This document shows, one piece after another, positions 1-6,663 of a DNA stretch of 27,139 nucleotides (position 1 is the stretch's first letter; the number at the start of each line of letters is the position of its first letter). Position numbers and translations under genes: made by a program. This stretch comes from an uncultured bacterium (lineage in GTDB: Bacteria > Bacillota > Clostridia > Lachnospirales > Lachnospiraceae). The notes beneath the pieces are model-generated. The model was not told the DNA's origin. It ran no database searches and saw nothing but the letters and a program-made list of their open reading frames with translations. The stretch is taken from NCBI GenBank assembly GCA_905215625.1, contig CAJMQQ010000039.1, positions 1 through 27,139 on the forward strand, given 5' to 3'.

Positions 1-1011
1 GAAACCGTCAATGGCGATAATGTCTGCACCACTTCGGGCGATACCGCTTGCGATTGCGGCAATATTGTGTACTGCAGCGACTTTGACAATGACCGGTTTT
101 TGATATTGAGTCGCTTCTTTTAAAGAAAAAACAAGTTGACGCAGATCTTCAATCGAATAAATGTCATGATGAGGAGCAGGGGAAATGGCATCAGAACCTT
201 CCGGGATCATTCTTGTTCGGGATACGTCGCCTACGATTTTAGTTCCGGGAAGATGACCGCCGATGCCTGGCTTTGCACCCTGCCCCATTTTAATTTCAAT
301 GGCAGCGCCTGCATTCAGGTAGTCTTCATGGACACCAAAACGTCCGGAAGCAACCTGGACAATGGTATTTTTACCGTAGCAGTAAAAATCTTCATGGAGA
401 CCTCCCTCACCAGTGTTGTAAAAGATCCCTAGTTCTGCAGCAGCCTGGGCAAGGGATTTGTGGGCATTGTAGCTGATGGAACCGTAACTCATGGCAGAGA
501 ACATTACCGGCATGGAAAGTTCCAGCTGGGGCGGAAGATGGTAATCCAGCCTTCCGTCTGTCATACGGCTTACCTTTTGCGGTTTCTTTCCCAGGTAGAC
601 CCTGGTCTCCATCGGTTCCCGCAAGGGATCAATAGAAGGATTCGTTACCTGTGACGCATTGATTAAAATTTTATCCCAATAAATAGGAAAAGACTTCGGG
701 TTTCCCATAGATGAGAGAAGAACGCCGCCGCTGTTTGCCTGCTTGTAGATTTCTTTCATGGTATCGCTCTGCCAGTTGGAATTTTCCCGAAGAGAGCAGT
801 CGGTTTTTACAATTTTCAGAGCCCTGGATGGGCAGAAAGAAACGCATCGCTGGCAATTGACACATTTTGTCTCATCTTCAATCATAATGCCTCGGTGTTC
901 ATCGTAGCTGTGGACCTCATTGGCACACTGGCGTTCGCATACACGACAGACTGTACAGCGGTTTTCGTTTCGGCTCACTTCAAACTCCGGATAGATAAAT
1001 TCGATACCCAT
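1..1011 (-). CDS. Glutamate synthase, ferredoxin/FMN-binding subunit (partial, C-terminus off window)
   Basis: This gene makes the synthase part of a split glutamate synthase, which turns 2-oxoglutarate plus ammonia (from glutamine) into glutamate in the cytoplasm. I translated it by hand from the ATG at 1011; 337 codons stay open to the window edge. Residues 19-29 (C19, C22, C25, C29) and 50-60 (C50, C53, C56, C60) form two CxxCxxCxxxC ferredoxin motifs for two [4Fe-4S] clusters. They are followed by typical synthase/FMN-domain sequence, including MFSAMSYGSIS, NTGEGG, KMGQGAKPGIGGHLPG and GADIIAIDG. The start overlaps the stop of the upstream GATase gene (TAATG), so the two are probably translationally coupled subunits. 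The domain order, ferredoxin then synthase, matches the archaeal/clostridial split form and not the long fused GltB. Family assignment is firm; the electron donor and the missing C-terminus cannot be judged here. Confidence 0.9.
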   Translation of the reverse strand, partial: MGIEFIYPEFEVSRNENRCTVCRVCERQCANEVHSYDEHRGIMIEDETKCVNCQRCVSFCPSRALKIVKTDCSLRENSNWQSDTMKEIYKQANSGGVLLSSMGNPKSFPIYWDKILINASQVTNPSIDPLREPMETRVYLGKKPQKVSRMTDGRLDYHLPPQLELSMPVMFSAMSYGSISYNAHKSLAQAAAELGIFYNTGEGGLHEDFYCYGKNTIVQVASGRFGVHEDYLNAGAAIEIKMGQGAKPGIGGHLPGTKIVGDVSRTRMIPEGSDAISPAPHHDIYSIEDLRQLVFSLKEATQYQKPVIVKVAAVHNIAAIASGIARSGADIIAIDGF

Positions 1012-2105
1012 TAATATGCACCTTCCTTTACTTTTACAATGACAGGTTCCCCACCGGCAGGAGACCAGATATTTTCTGCATCTGGCTCCATCGTCCGGAT
1101 GGCGGCTTCCTCGCTGGCAATGAAGATTTTGTCGCCTTTTTCGCCGATTACCATGGAACGGAGTTTCAGACGGTCATTGAGAGCCATCAGTCCCCCTTCA
1201 AAACCGAAAACAATGGAAAAGGGACCGGTAATCAGCAGGCTCGAAAACATGGTTCTCAGATAGGTGTGTTTCTTCTGGTCTTCCAAATCTGTTTTGGAAG
1301 CAATGGTACTCCAAAACGGCGCTGCAATGACACTTGCGGCTTCGCCAAGAGTCAGTCCCTGTACACGGAGCAGATAATCCATAATATAAGTGATTACTTC
1401 CGTATCGGTCTGAAGGGTGCATTTATAGCCGAACATTTCGATAAACCGGCGGTTGGCATCATAGGAAGAGATTTCCCCGTTGTGTACAATGGAGTAGTCC
1501 AGCAGCGTAAACGGGTGCGCACCGCCCCACCAGCCCGGGGTATTGGTAGGGTAACGTCCATGAGCCGTCCAGGAGTAGCCTTCATATTCTTCCAGCTTGT
1601 AAAAGACGCCGACATCTTCCGGAAATCCTACCGCCTTAAATGTCCCCATATTTTTACCGCTGGAAAAAACATAGGCGCCAGACAGTTCAGCATTAATTTT
1701 CATCACTGTCTGGGCAATAAATTCTTTTTCGTCCTGCTGCAGAGAGACAAGAACAGATTTTAAAGGAGCAACAAAATATCTCCAGATAATCGGTTCATCT
1801 GTAATTGCCGGAAGCTTGCGGGTCGGGATGACTTCGGACTGTACGATTTCAAAACGCTCTTTTAGGAAAGTTTCACATTCCTTACGGGTGCTGCGGGAAT
1901 CAAAAAATATATGTAATGCATAGAATTCTTTATATTCAGGATAAATGCCATAACCGGCAAAGCCGCCGCCCAGTCCGTTGGAACGGTCGTGCATGGGTTT
2001 CATGGAATTTGTGATCATTTCACCGGACATTCTGTTTCCGTCTTTGGAAATTACCGCTGAAATTGCACAGCCAGAAGGAATTCTTACCTGACCTTCAATC
2101 TTCAT
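1011..2105 (-). CDS. Class II glutamine amidotransferase subunit of split glutamate synthase
   Basis: This 364-residue protein probably hydrolyses glutamine and passes ammonia to the synthase subunit encoded directly downstream. Class II (Ntn) GATase signatures are visible: HGRYPTNTPGWWGGAHPF, then IVHNGEIS and LQTDTEVITYI. The nucleophile should be an N-terminal cysteine, but the first one is C13 (IPSGCAISAVIS). A 12-residue leader would therefore have to be removed, as in some PurF proteins; this is inference. The start at 2105 has AGGAAGG 10 nt upstream (2116-2122). An ATG four bases earlier hits a stop after four codons. The gene is first in a minus-strand operon behind the promoter at 2212-2240 and a hairpin leader at 2135-2203. 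It could be confused with GlxB-type GATases, but the neighbour supports glutamate synthase. Confidence 0.85.
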   Translation of the reverse strand: MKIEGQVRIPSGCAISAVISKDGNRMSGEMITNSMKPMHDRSNGLGGGFAGYGIYPEYKEFYALHIFFDSRSTRKECETFLKERFEIVQSEVIPTRKLPAITDEPIIWRYFVAPLKSVLVSLQQDEKEFIAQTVMKINAELSGAYVFSSGKNMGTFKAVGFPEDVGVFYKLEEYEGYSWTAHGRYPTNTPGWWGGAHPFTLLDYSIVHNGEISSYDANRRFIEMFGYKCTLQTDTEVITYIMDYLLRVQGLTLGEAASVIAAPFWSTIASKTDLEDQKKHTYLRTMFSSLLITGPFSIVFGFEGGLMALNDRLKLRSMVIGEKGDKIFIASEEAAIRTMEPDAENIWSPAGGEPVIVKVKEGAY

Positions 2106-2134
2106 ACATATTACACCTTCCTCTCAAAATAAAT

Positions 2135-2203
2135 AAAAAAAGCAAAAACGTCCATTTTTCAGGCAGAGATAATTCTGCTGTAAAAATGAACGCCCTTGCT
2201 CAT
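2135..2203 (-). promoter_or_regulatory. Leader RNA of the glutamate synthase operon: ANTAR-type hexaloop hairpin competing with a terminator
   Basis: Read on the minus strand. Bases 2203-2186 fold as ATGAGC, loop AAGGGC, GTTCAT: a 6-bp stem with an A1/A2/G4 hexaloop. Alternatively, 2199-2182 pairs over 18 positions (with G-U pairs) with 2159-2142, followed by seven T (2141-2135), which is an intrinsic terminator. The two folds exclude each other. An inner hairpin GCAGA, loop ATTATC, TCTGC lies in the terminator loop. The hexaloop is identical to that of the first glnA module, while the stem bases differ but still pair. An ANTAR protein as the ligand is inferred. Confidence 0.7.
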
Positions 2204-2211
2204 ATTCACTA

Positions 2212-2240
2212 TTTATACAGCGGTTGGTAAGGTTTGTCAA
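2212..2240 (-). promoter_or_regulatory. Sigma-A promoter of the glutamate synthase operon
   Basis: On the minus strand, TTGACA (2240-2235), a 17-bp spacer and TATAAA (2217-2212). The predicted start near 2205 lies only about 2 nt before the leader hairpin. The -35 falls in one of two direct copies of AAGGTTTGTCA (plus strand, 2229-2239 and 2242-2252). Confidence 0.75.
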
Positions 2241-2276
2241 GAAGGTTTGTCAGGAAAAAATCAGAGAAAAAAAGGC

Positions 2277-2305
2277 TTGACAAATGATTTTTCAAGGCGT
2301 ATTAT
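2277..2305 (+). promoter_or_regulatory. Sigma-A promoter of glnA
   Basis: TTGACA (2277-2282), a 17-bp spacer and TATTAT (2300-2305). The predicted start is about 2311-2313, just before the first leader hairpin at 2315. It is divergent from the glutamate synthase promoter, with 36 bp between the two -35 boxes, so a shared regulator binding DNA there is possible. Confidence 0.8.
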
Positions 2306-2314
2306 CCCACACAT

Positions 2315-2362
2315 AAAGGCAAGGGCGTCTTTGAGATGGGTTCTCAGAGACGTTTTTTCTTT
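2315..2362 (+). promoter_or_regulatory. glnA leader module 1: A1/G4 hexaloop hairpin overlapping a terminator
   Basis: Bases 2315-2332 fold as AAAGGC, loop AAGGGC, GTCTTT, a 6-bp stem with one G-U. The competing fold pairs CGTCTTTGAG (2326-2335) with CTCAGAGACG (2343-2352), 10 bp with one G-U and a 7-nt loop. It is followed by TTTTTTCTTTT, a good intrinsic terminator. Forming the hexaloop hairpin uses the 5' arm of the terminator, the logic of ANTAR antitermination. A matching second hexaloop hairpin is not clear in this module. Confidence 0.7.
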
Positions 2363-2393
2363 TATAAAATTTCATTGAAATGTAATTTGATTC

Positions 2394-2458
2394 AAAAGGC
2401 AAGGATGTCTTTTATGGTACACGAAAGGTGCTGTGAAAGGCAGCCTTGCCTTTTCGTT
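2394..2458 (+). promoter_or_regulatory. glnA leader module 2: paired hexaloop hairpins competing with a long terminator-like hairpin
   Basis: P1 is 2395-2412 (AAAGGC, loop AAGGAT, GTCTTT). P2 is 2436-2453 (AAAGGC, loop AGCCTT, GCCTTT). The competing fold pairs 2394-2404 exactly with 2444-2454 and continues through 2406-2412 with 2436-2442, broken by one A-G mismatch. The T-rich end (TTTTCGTTTT) makes it terminator-like, though weaker than module 1 because the Ts are partly in the stem. Only the P1 loop has the full A1/G4 pattern; P2 keeps A1. The glnA ribosome binding site follows at about 2475-2484. Confidence 0.6.
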
Positions 2459-2491
2459 TTCAAATTCCGGTTGAAGGAGAGGAGCGGCATT

Positions 2492-4588
2492 ATGAAAATT
2501 GTATCTGATTTTTTTGGATGTAATGTATTTGACGACAGAGAGATGAAAGCCAAACTGTCTTCAAAGGTGTACCAGTCATTGAGAAAAACCATTGATGAAG
2601 GTGCAAAGCTGGATATCAGCGTGGCAAATGCGGTTGCAGCTGCTATGAAGGACTGGGCAGTTGCCAAGGGAGCGACACACTACACACACTGGTTTCAGCC
2701 TCTTACCGGTGTTACAGCAGAAAAGCATGACAGCTTTATTTCTCCATCACCGGACGGCGGCGTGATTATGGAGTTCTCAGGAAAAGAACTGATTAAGGGA
2801 GAACCGGATGCATCTTCCTTTCCTTCCGGCGGACTTCGTGCCACCTTTGAAGCAAGAGGATATACAGCATGGGATCCAACTTCATATGCATTTATAAAGG
2901 GAAAGACTTTATGTATTCCGACGGCATTCTGTTCGTATGGAGGCGAGGCGCTGGATAAGAAAACACCGCTTCTCCGATCCATGGAAGCTTTAAATAAGCA
3001 GGCGATGCGAATTCTCCATTTGTTTGGAAATGAGGATGTAAAATGTGTCCGCACCTCAGTAGGGCCAGAACAGGAATATTTCCTGATTACAAAGGAAATG
3101 TATGAACAGAGAAAGGATCTACGATTTACAGGACGTACTCTTTTTGGTGCAAAGCCGCCAAAGGGACAGGAAATGGATGATCATTATTTTGGGGTGATTA
3201 AGCCAAGGGTAGCTGCTTATATGGAAGAATTGAACGAGGAACTCTGGAAACTGGGGATTCTGGCAAAAACAGAACACAACGAAGTAGCTCCGGCGCAGCA
3301 TGAACTGGCTCCTATCTATACCACAACCAATATTGCAACAGACCACAACCAGCTGACCATGGAAATCATGCAGAAGGTAGCTGCAAAACACGGTCTGGTA
3401 TGCCTTCTTCATGAGAAGCCCTTTGCCGGAGTCAATGGAAGCGGCAAGCACAACAACTGGTCTCTGGCAACGGATAAAGGGGTAAATCTCCTGTCTCCGG
3501 GCGAAACGCCTTACGAAAATGCACAGTTCTTATTGTTCCTGTGTGCAGTGATTAAAGCAGTGGATGACTACCAGGATCTGCTACGGCTTTCCGTGGCAAC
3601 TGCCGGAAATGACCACAGACTTGGAGCCAATGAAGCGCCTCCTGCAGTCGTATCCATCTTCCTTGGAGATGAATTAAACGGGGTGCTGGAAGCAATTGAA
3701 GCGGATACCCCATATGCTGGAGCAGAAAAAACGCAGATGAAGCTTGGAGTAAACGTGCTTCCTAAATTCAACAGGGATACCACAGACCGTAACCGCACCT
3801 CGCCCTTTGCATTTACTGGAAATAAATTTGAGTTTCGGATGCTTGGTTCATCCAACAGCATTGCCTGCGCCAACATTATGTTAAACAGCGCAGTGGCAGA
3901 AAGCCTGAAGATTTATGCGGACAGGCTGGAAAAAGCAGAGAATTTTGAAAGCGCGCTCCATGAAATGATTCGAAAGACGATTAAGGACCATAAGCACATT
4001 ATTTTCAATGGAAATGGTTATGACGACACATGGATCAAAGAGGCAACGGAGAAGAGAGGACTTCTCAATTACCGGACGACACCGGACTGTATGCCTCATC
4101 TTCTGGATGAAAAAAATGTGCGTATGCTGACGTCTCATAAGGTATTTTCAGAGGCAGAATTGAAATCTAGGTGCGAGATTATGCTGGATAACTACTGCAA
4201 GGCAGTGCTGATTGAGGCGAACACCATGATTGACATGGCTAAAACAGAAATTGCTCCGGCGGTAAGCGGATATGTGCGGGAACTTGCCAATACGGCGCTT
4301 GCAAAGAAGTCTATAGAGGGTTCGATTTCCTGCAGCTATGAGACCAGTCTGCTGAAGAAGCTGGCAATTCTGGAAGATCAGATCATGATTAAGTCTGAGG
4401 AATTGGGAGAAGCAGTGATGCAGGTTCAGGGTATCGAGGATATTACAGAAGAGTCTTATATGATTCGGGATATTGTTTTAGGTAAAATGGGAGAACTTCG
4501 GGTTGTCTGCGACAGCGCAGAAACCCTGACGGCAAAGAAATACTGGCCGTTTCCAACCTATGGGGATATTCTGTTCAGTGTAAAATAA
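2492..4588 (+). CDS. glnA: Glutamine synthetase type III
   Basis: The product makes glutamine from glutamate, ammonia and ATP and supplies the nitrogen used by most other genes here. The 698-residue length and motifs GPEQEYF (191-197), NGSGKHNN (315-322) and AGNDHRLGANEAPPA (371-385) are those of the large type III (GlnN) family, not the roughly 450-residue type I enzyme. I chose the ATG at 2492 because a purine-rich GAAGGAGAGGAG site lies just upstream. The same frame is open back to about 2336, but that part is the folded leader RNA and would add residues with no family match. It is preceded by two tandem attenuator-like modules and followed at 51 bp by a truncated amtB, so it probably heads an ammonium-assimilation operon. 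The symbol glnN is also used for this type. Confidence 0.95.
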   Translation: MKIVSDFFGCNVFDDREMKAKLSSKVYQSLRKTIDEGAKLDISVANAVAAAMKDWAVAKGATHYTHWFQPLTGVTAEKHDSFISPSPDGGVIMEFSGKELIKGEPDASSFPSGGLRATFEARGYTAWDPTSYAFIKGKTLCIPTAFCSYGGEALDKKTPLLRSMEALNKQAMRILHLFGNEDVKCVRTSVGPEQEYFLITKEMYEQRKDLRFTGRTLFGAKPPKGQEMDDHYFGVIKPRVAAYMEELNEELWKLGILAKTEHNEVAPAQHELAPIYTTTNIATDHNQLTMEIMQKVAAKHGLVCLLHEKPFAGVNGSGKHNNWSLATDKGVNLLSPGETPYENAQFLLFLCAVIKAVDDYQDLLRLSVATAGNDHRLGANEAPPAVVSIFLGDELNGVLEAIEADTPYAGAEKTQMKLGVNVLPKFNRDTTDRNRTSPFAFTGNKFEFRMLGSSNSIACANIMLNSAVAESLKIYADRLEKAENFESALHEMIRKTIKDHKHIIFNGNGYDDTWIKEATEKRGLLNYRTTPDCMPHLLDEKNVRMLTSHKVFSEAELKSRCEIMLDNYCKAVLIEANTMIDMAKTEIAPAVSGYVRELANTALAKKSIEGSISCSYETSLLKKLAILEDQIMIKSEELGEAVMQVQGIEDITEESYMIRDIVLGKMGELRVVCDSAETLTAKKYWPFPTYGDILFSVK

Positions 4589-4639
4589 TTCCCGGTGAAA
4601 ACTCTGGAACATATAATGATACGGAAAGAAGGAATGTTT

Positions 4640-4855
4640 ATGACCTACAGTGCAGTTAACACAATTTGGGTGCTGATTGGAGCAGCGCTGGTATTCTTTA
4701 TGCAGGCAGGATTTTCCATGTGTGAAGCAGGTTTTACCAGGGCAAAGAATACAGGAAATATCTTGATGAAGAACCTGATGGATTTTTGCATTGGAACTCC
4801 ATCCTTCTGGGTAGTAGGATTTGGTCTTATGTTCGGAGCCGGTTCCGGTGCGTAA
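4640..4855 (+). pseudogene. amtB: Truncated ammonium transporter (AmtB N-terminus only)
   Basis: The 71 residues from the ATG at 4640 match the start of Amt/MEP ammonium channels: a first membrane segment (IWVLIGAALVFFMQAG), the signature FSMCEAGFTRAKNTGNILMKN, and the start of a second segment (FWVVGFGLMFGAG). Intact members have about 400 or more residues and about 11 membrane helices. Here the frame stops at TAA 4853-4855 and no other frame downstream continues an Amt sequence, so this is a 5' remnant left by a deletion rather than a frameshift. AAGAAGG lies 7 nt before the chosen start; the ATG at 4634 is too close to it. The gene should be non-functional. Its place after glnA is typical of nitrogen-assimilation operons. 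Confidence 0.85.
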
Positions 4856-4991
4856 GGTTATTGAGACTGCGAAGAAGGCTTTGATGCATTACAGGATGTA
4901 GAGTAAAACGGAAAAACGGAATATTGTAAAGGCATTTGAGAAAAGAAAAGTAATGCAGGGAATCACTTACAGAGAGTGTGGAATGGTGAGA
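4848..4991 (+). pseudogene. Decayed fragment resembling an ANTAR RNA-binding domain
   Basis: The frame beginning at 4848 reads VRKVIETAKKALMHYRM, then a TAG (4899-4901), then continues in the same frame with SKTEKRNIVKAFEKRK and VMQGITYRECGMV. The ANTAR domain has the pattern R-K-x-I-x-x-A-K-x-x-L-M, then T/S-E, a stretch like YIxK, M, and an amphipathic end such as GITxREVA. The first block fits well; the second fits only with small insertions. It is joined directly to the broken amtB (the last bases of that frame overlap), as if a deletion fused the 5' end of amtB to the 3' end of a regulator gene. NasT/NitR-type ANTAR regulators are known partners of nitrogen genes. Identification from pattern only. 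Confidence 0.45.
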
Positions 4992-5040
4992 TCCACGCAG
5001 CAGAGCACTTGCCCTATAGAATGCTGAATTACTTAGAATT

Positions 5041-5047
5041 AAGGAGG
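5041..5047 (+). promoter_or_regulatory. Ribosome binding site that fixes the asnB start
   Basis: AAGGAGG lies 9 nt before the ATG at 5057. The same frame is open from 4976, but using 5057 places the catalytic cysteine at position 2. Confidence 0.8.
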
Positions 5048-5056
5048 TACTTTCCT

Positions 5057-6637
5057 ATGTGTTCCATTATGGGTTATTGCAGCCGCAGTGCGGTTCTTAG
5101 CAGTTTTATGGAAGGATTTCAAAAGACCATATCAAGGGGACCAGATGACAGCAGAGTGGTTGAAACAGGTGGTGGGATTCTTGGATTCCACAGATTGGCC
5201 ATCATGGGACTGACTCCATCGGGAATGCAGCCCTTTAAGCTTGGAAAAAGCTATGTGGTCTGCAATGGAGAAATTTATGGGTTTGAGAAGCTGAAGAAAG
5301 AACTGTCAGAAAAATATACATTTGCGAGTGATTCCGATTGTGAGATTCTGCTTCCAATGTATCAGGAATATGGTACCGATATGTTTGCCATGCTGGATGC
5401 TGAATTTGCCTGTATCATCTATGATGGGGAGGCTGGGGAGTTTATCGCGGCAAGAGATCCCATTGGAATCCGTCCATTGTATTATGGATATGATGACGAT
5501 CATGCCATTGTGTTTGCCAGTGAAGCCAAAAACCTGACAGGACTTACCGATAAGATCATGCCGTTTCCGCCAGGACATTATTATAAAGGCGGTCAGTTTA
5601 TCTGCTACTGTGATATAGCGGGAGTTGATGCAGTCTGTCAGGATGATTTGGAAACGGTATGCAGAAATATTCATGATAAGCTTGTAGCTGGTGTGGAGAA
5701 ACGCCTGATAGCAGATGCAAAGGTGGGCTTTTTGCTTTCCGGCGGTCTGGACTCTTCTCTGGTGTGCGCCATTGCAGCAAAAAAGAGCAGAGAACCGATT
5801 AAGACCTTTGCCATCGGCATGAGCGAGGACGCCATTGACTTAAAATATGCACGACAGGTGGCAGATTATATAGGAAGTGACCATACAGAGGTTTATATGA
5901 CGCCGGAAGACGTGCTGTCCTCTCTGGAGACCGTGATTCAGCTGCTGGGAACCTATGATATTACGACAATCCGCGCATCCATAGGGATGTATCTGGTGTG
6001 TAAGGCAATCCACAGCCAGACAGATATCCGAGTTCTTTTAACAGGGGAAATTTCCGATGAATTATTTGGCTATAAATATACAGACTTTGCACCAGATGGG
6101 AAAGCGTTCCAGAAAGAATCACAAAAACGGATCCGGGAACTGCATATGTATGATGTGCTGCGGGCAGATCGCTGTATTTCTGTAAACTCCCTGGAAGCAA
6201 GAGTCCCCTTTGGGGATTTGGATTTTGTGAAATATGTGATGGCAGTAAATCCAGAATTGAAGATGAATACTTATGGAAAAGGAAAATATCTGCTTCGCCA
6301 TGCCTTTGAACAGGGAGGTTACCTGCCGGATACAATCCTTTGGAGAGAGAAAGCTGCATTTTCAGACGCAGTAGGTCATTCTATGGTAAATTATCTGAAA
6401 GAATATGCAGAAAGTAAGTATACGGATGAAGAATTTAAAAATAGATGTAAGCGCTACACCCATGCAAGGCCATTTACAAAGGAATCTTTATTATATAGAG
6501 AGATTTTTGAAATATATTATCCAAAACAGGCAGAGATGGTGACAGATTTCTGGATGCCAAATAAAGAATGGGAAGGCTGCAATGTGAATGATCCTTCTGC
6601 AAGGGTGCTGTCTAACTACGGAGACAGCGGAAAGTAA
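5057..6637 (+). CDS. asnB: Asparagine synthase (glutamine-hydrolysing)
   Basis: The product makes asparagine from aspartate, ATP and glutamine. The 526-residue protein starts Met-Cys (MCSIMGY), with C2 as the class II GATase nucleophile after Met removal. GATase motifs follow: SRGPDDSR, LGFHRLAIMG, CNGEIYGF and ARDPIGIRPLYYG. The synthetase domain has the pyrophosphate loop SGGLDSS (about 228-234), then GEISDELFGY and LEARVPF. Length is slightly below the 550 or so of the E. coli enzyme, but no core motif is missing. It follows the amtB/ANTAR remnants by about 65 bp and precedes metY by 26 bp, so it is probably cotranscribed with metY. I see no convincing promoter of its own in 4856-5056, so it may depend on the glnA promoter. 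Confidence 0.93.
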   Translation: MCSIMGYCSRSAVLSSFMEGFQKTISRGPDDSRVVETGGGILGFHRLAIMGLTPSGMQPFKLGKSYVVCNGEIYGFEKLKKELSEKYTFASDSDCEILLPMYQEYGTDMFAMLDAEFACIIYDGEAGEFIAARDPIGIRPLYYGYDDDHAIVFASEAKNLTGLTDKIMPFPPGHYYKGGQFICYCDIAGVDAVCQDDLETVCRNIHDKLVAGVEKRLIADAKVGFLLSGGLDSSLVCAIAAKKSREPIKTFAIGMSEDAIDLKYARQVADYIGSDHTEVYMTPEDVLSSLETVIQLLGTYDITTIRASIGMYLVCKAIHSQTDIRVLLTGEISDELFGYKYTDFAPDGKAFQKESQKRIRELHMYDVLRADRCISVNSLEARVPFGDLDFVKYVMAVNPELKMNTYGKGKYLLRHAFEQGGYLPDTILWREKAAFSDAVGHSMVNYLKEYAESKYTDEEFKNRCKRYTHARPFTKESLLYREIFEIYYPKQAEMVTDFWMPNKEWEGCNVNDPSARVLSNYGDSGK

Positions 6638-6663
6638 AATAAAAATCTGAAAGGAATTGAATT

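Noticed and set aside
1266..1763. 165-codon plus-strand ORF
   Set aside because: It is a shadow of the GATase subunit on the other strand, whose motifs are clear; the ORF has no recognisable domain.
2394..2458. Known glutamine riboswitch class before glnA
   Set aside because: The fold is simple hairpins with no junction or conserved core like the cyanobacterial glnA or downstream-peptide motifs; the A1/G4 hexaloop explanation fits better.
2336..2491. 52-codon N-terminal extension of glnA
   Set aside because: It lies within the leader hairpins, has no strong ribosome binding site, and the ATG at 2492 gives the normal family length.
4976..5056. 27-codon N-terminal extension of AsnB
   Set aside because: It would bury the catalytic cysteine; AAGGAGG 9 nt before 5057 marks the real start.
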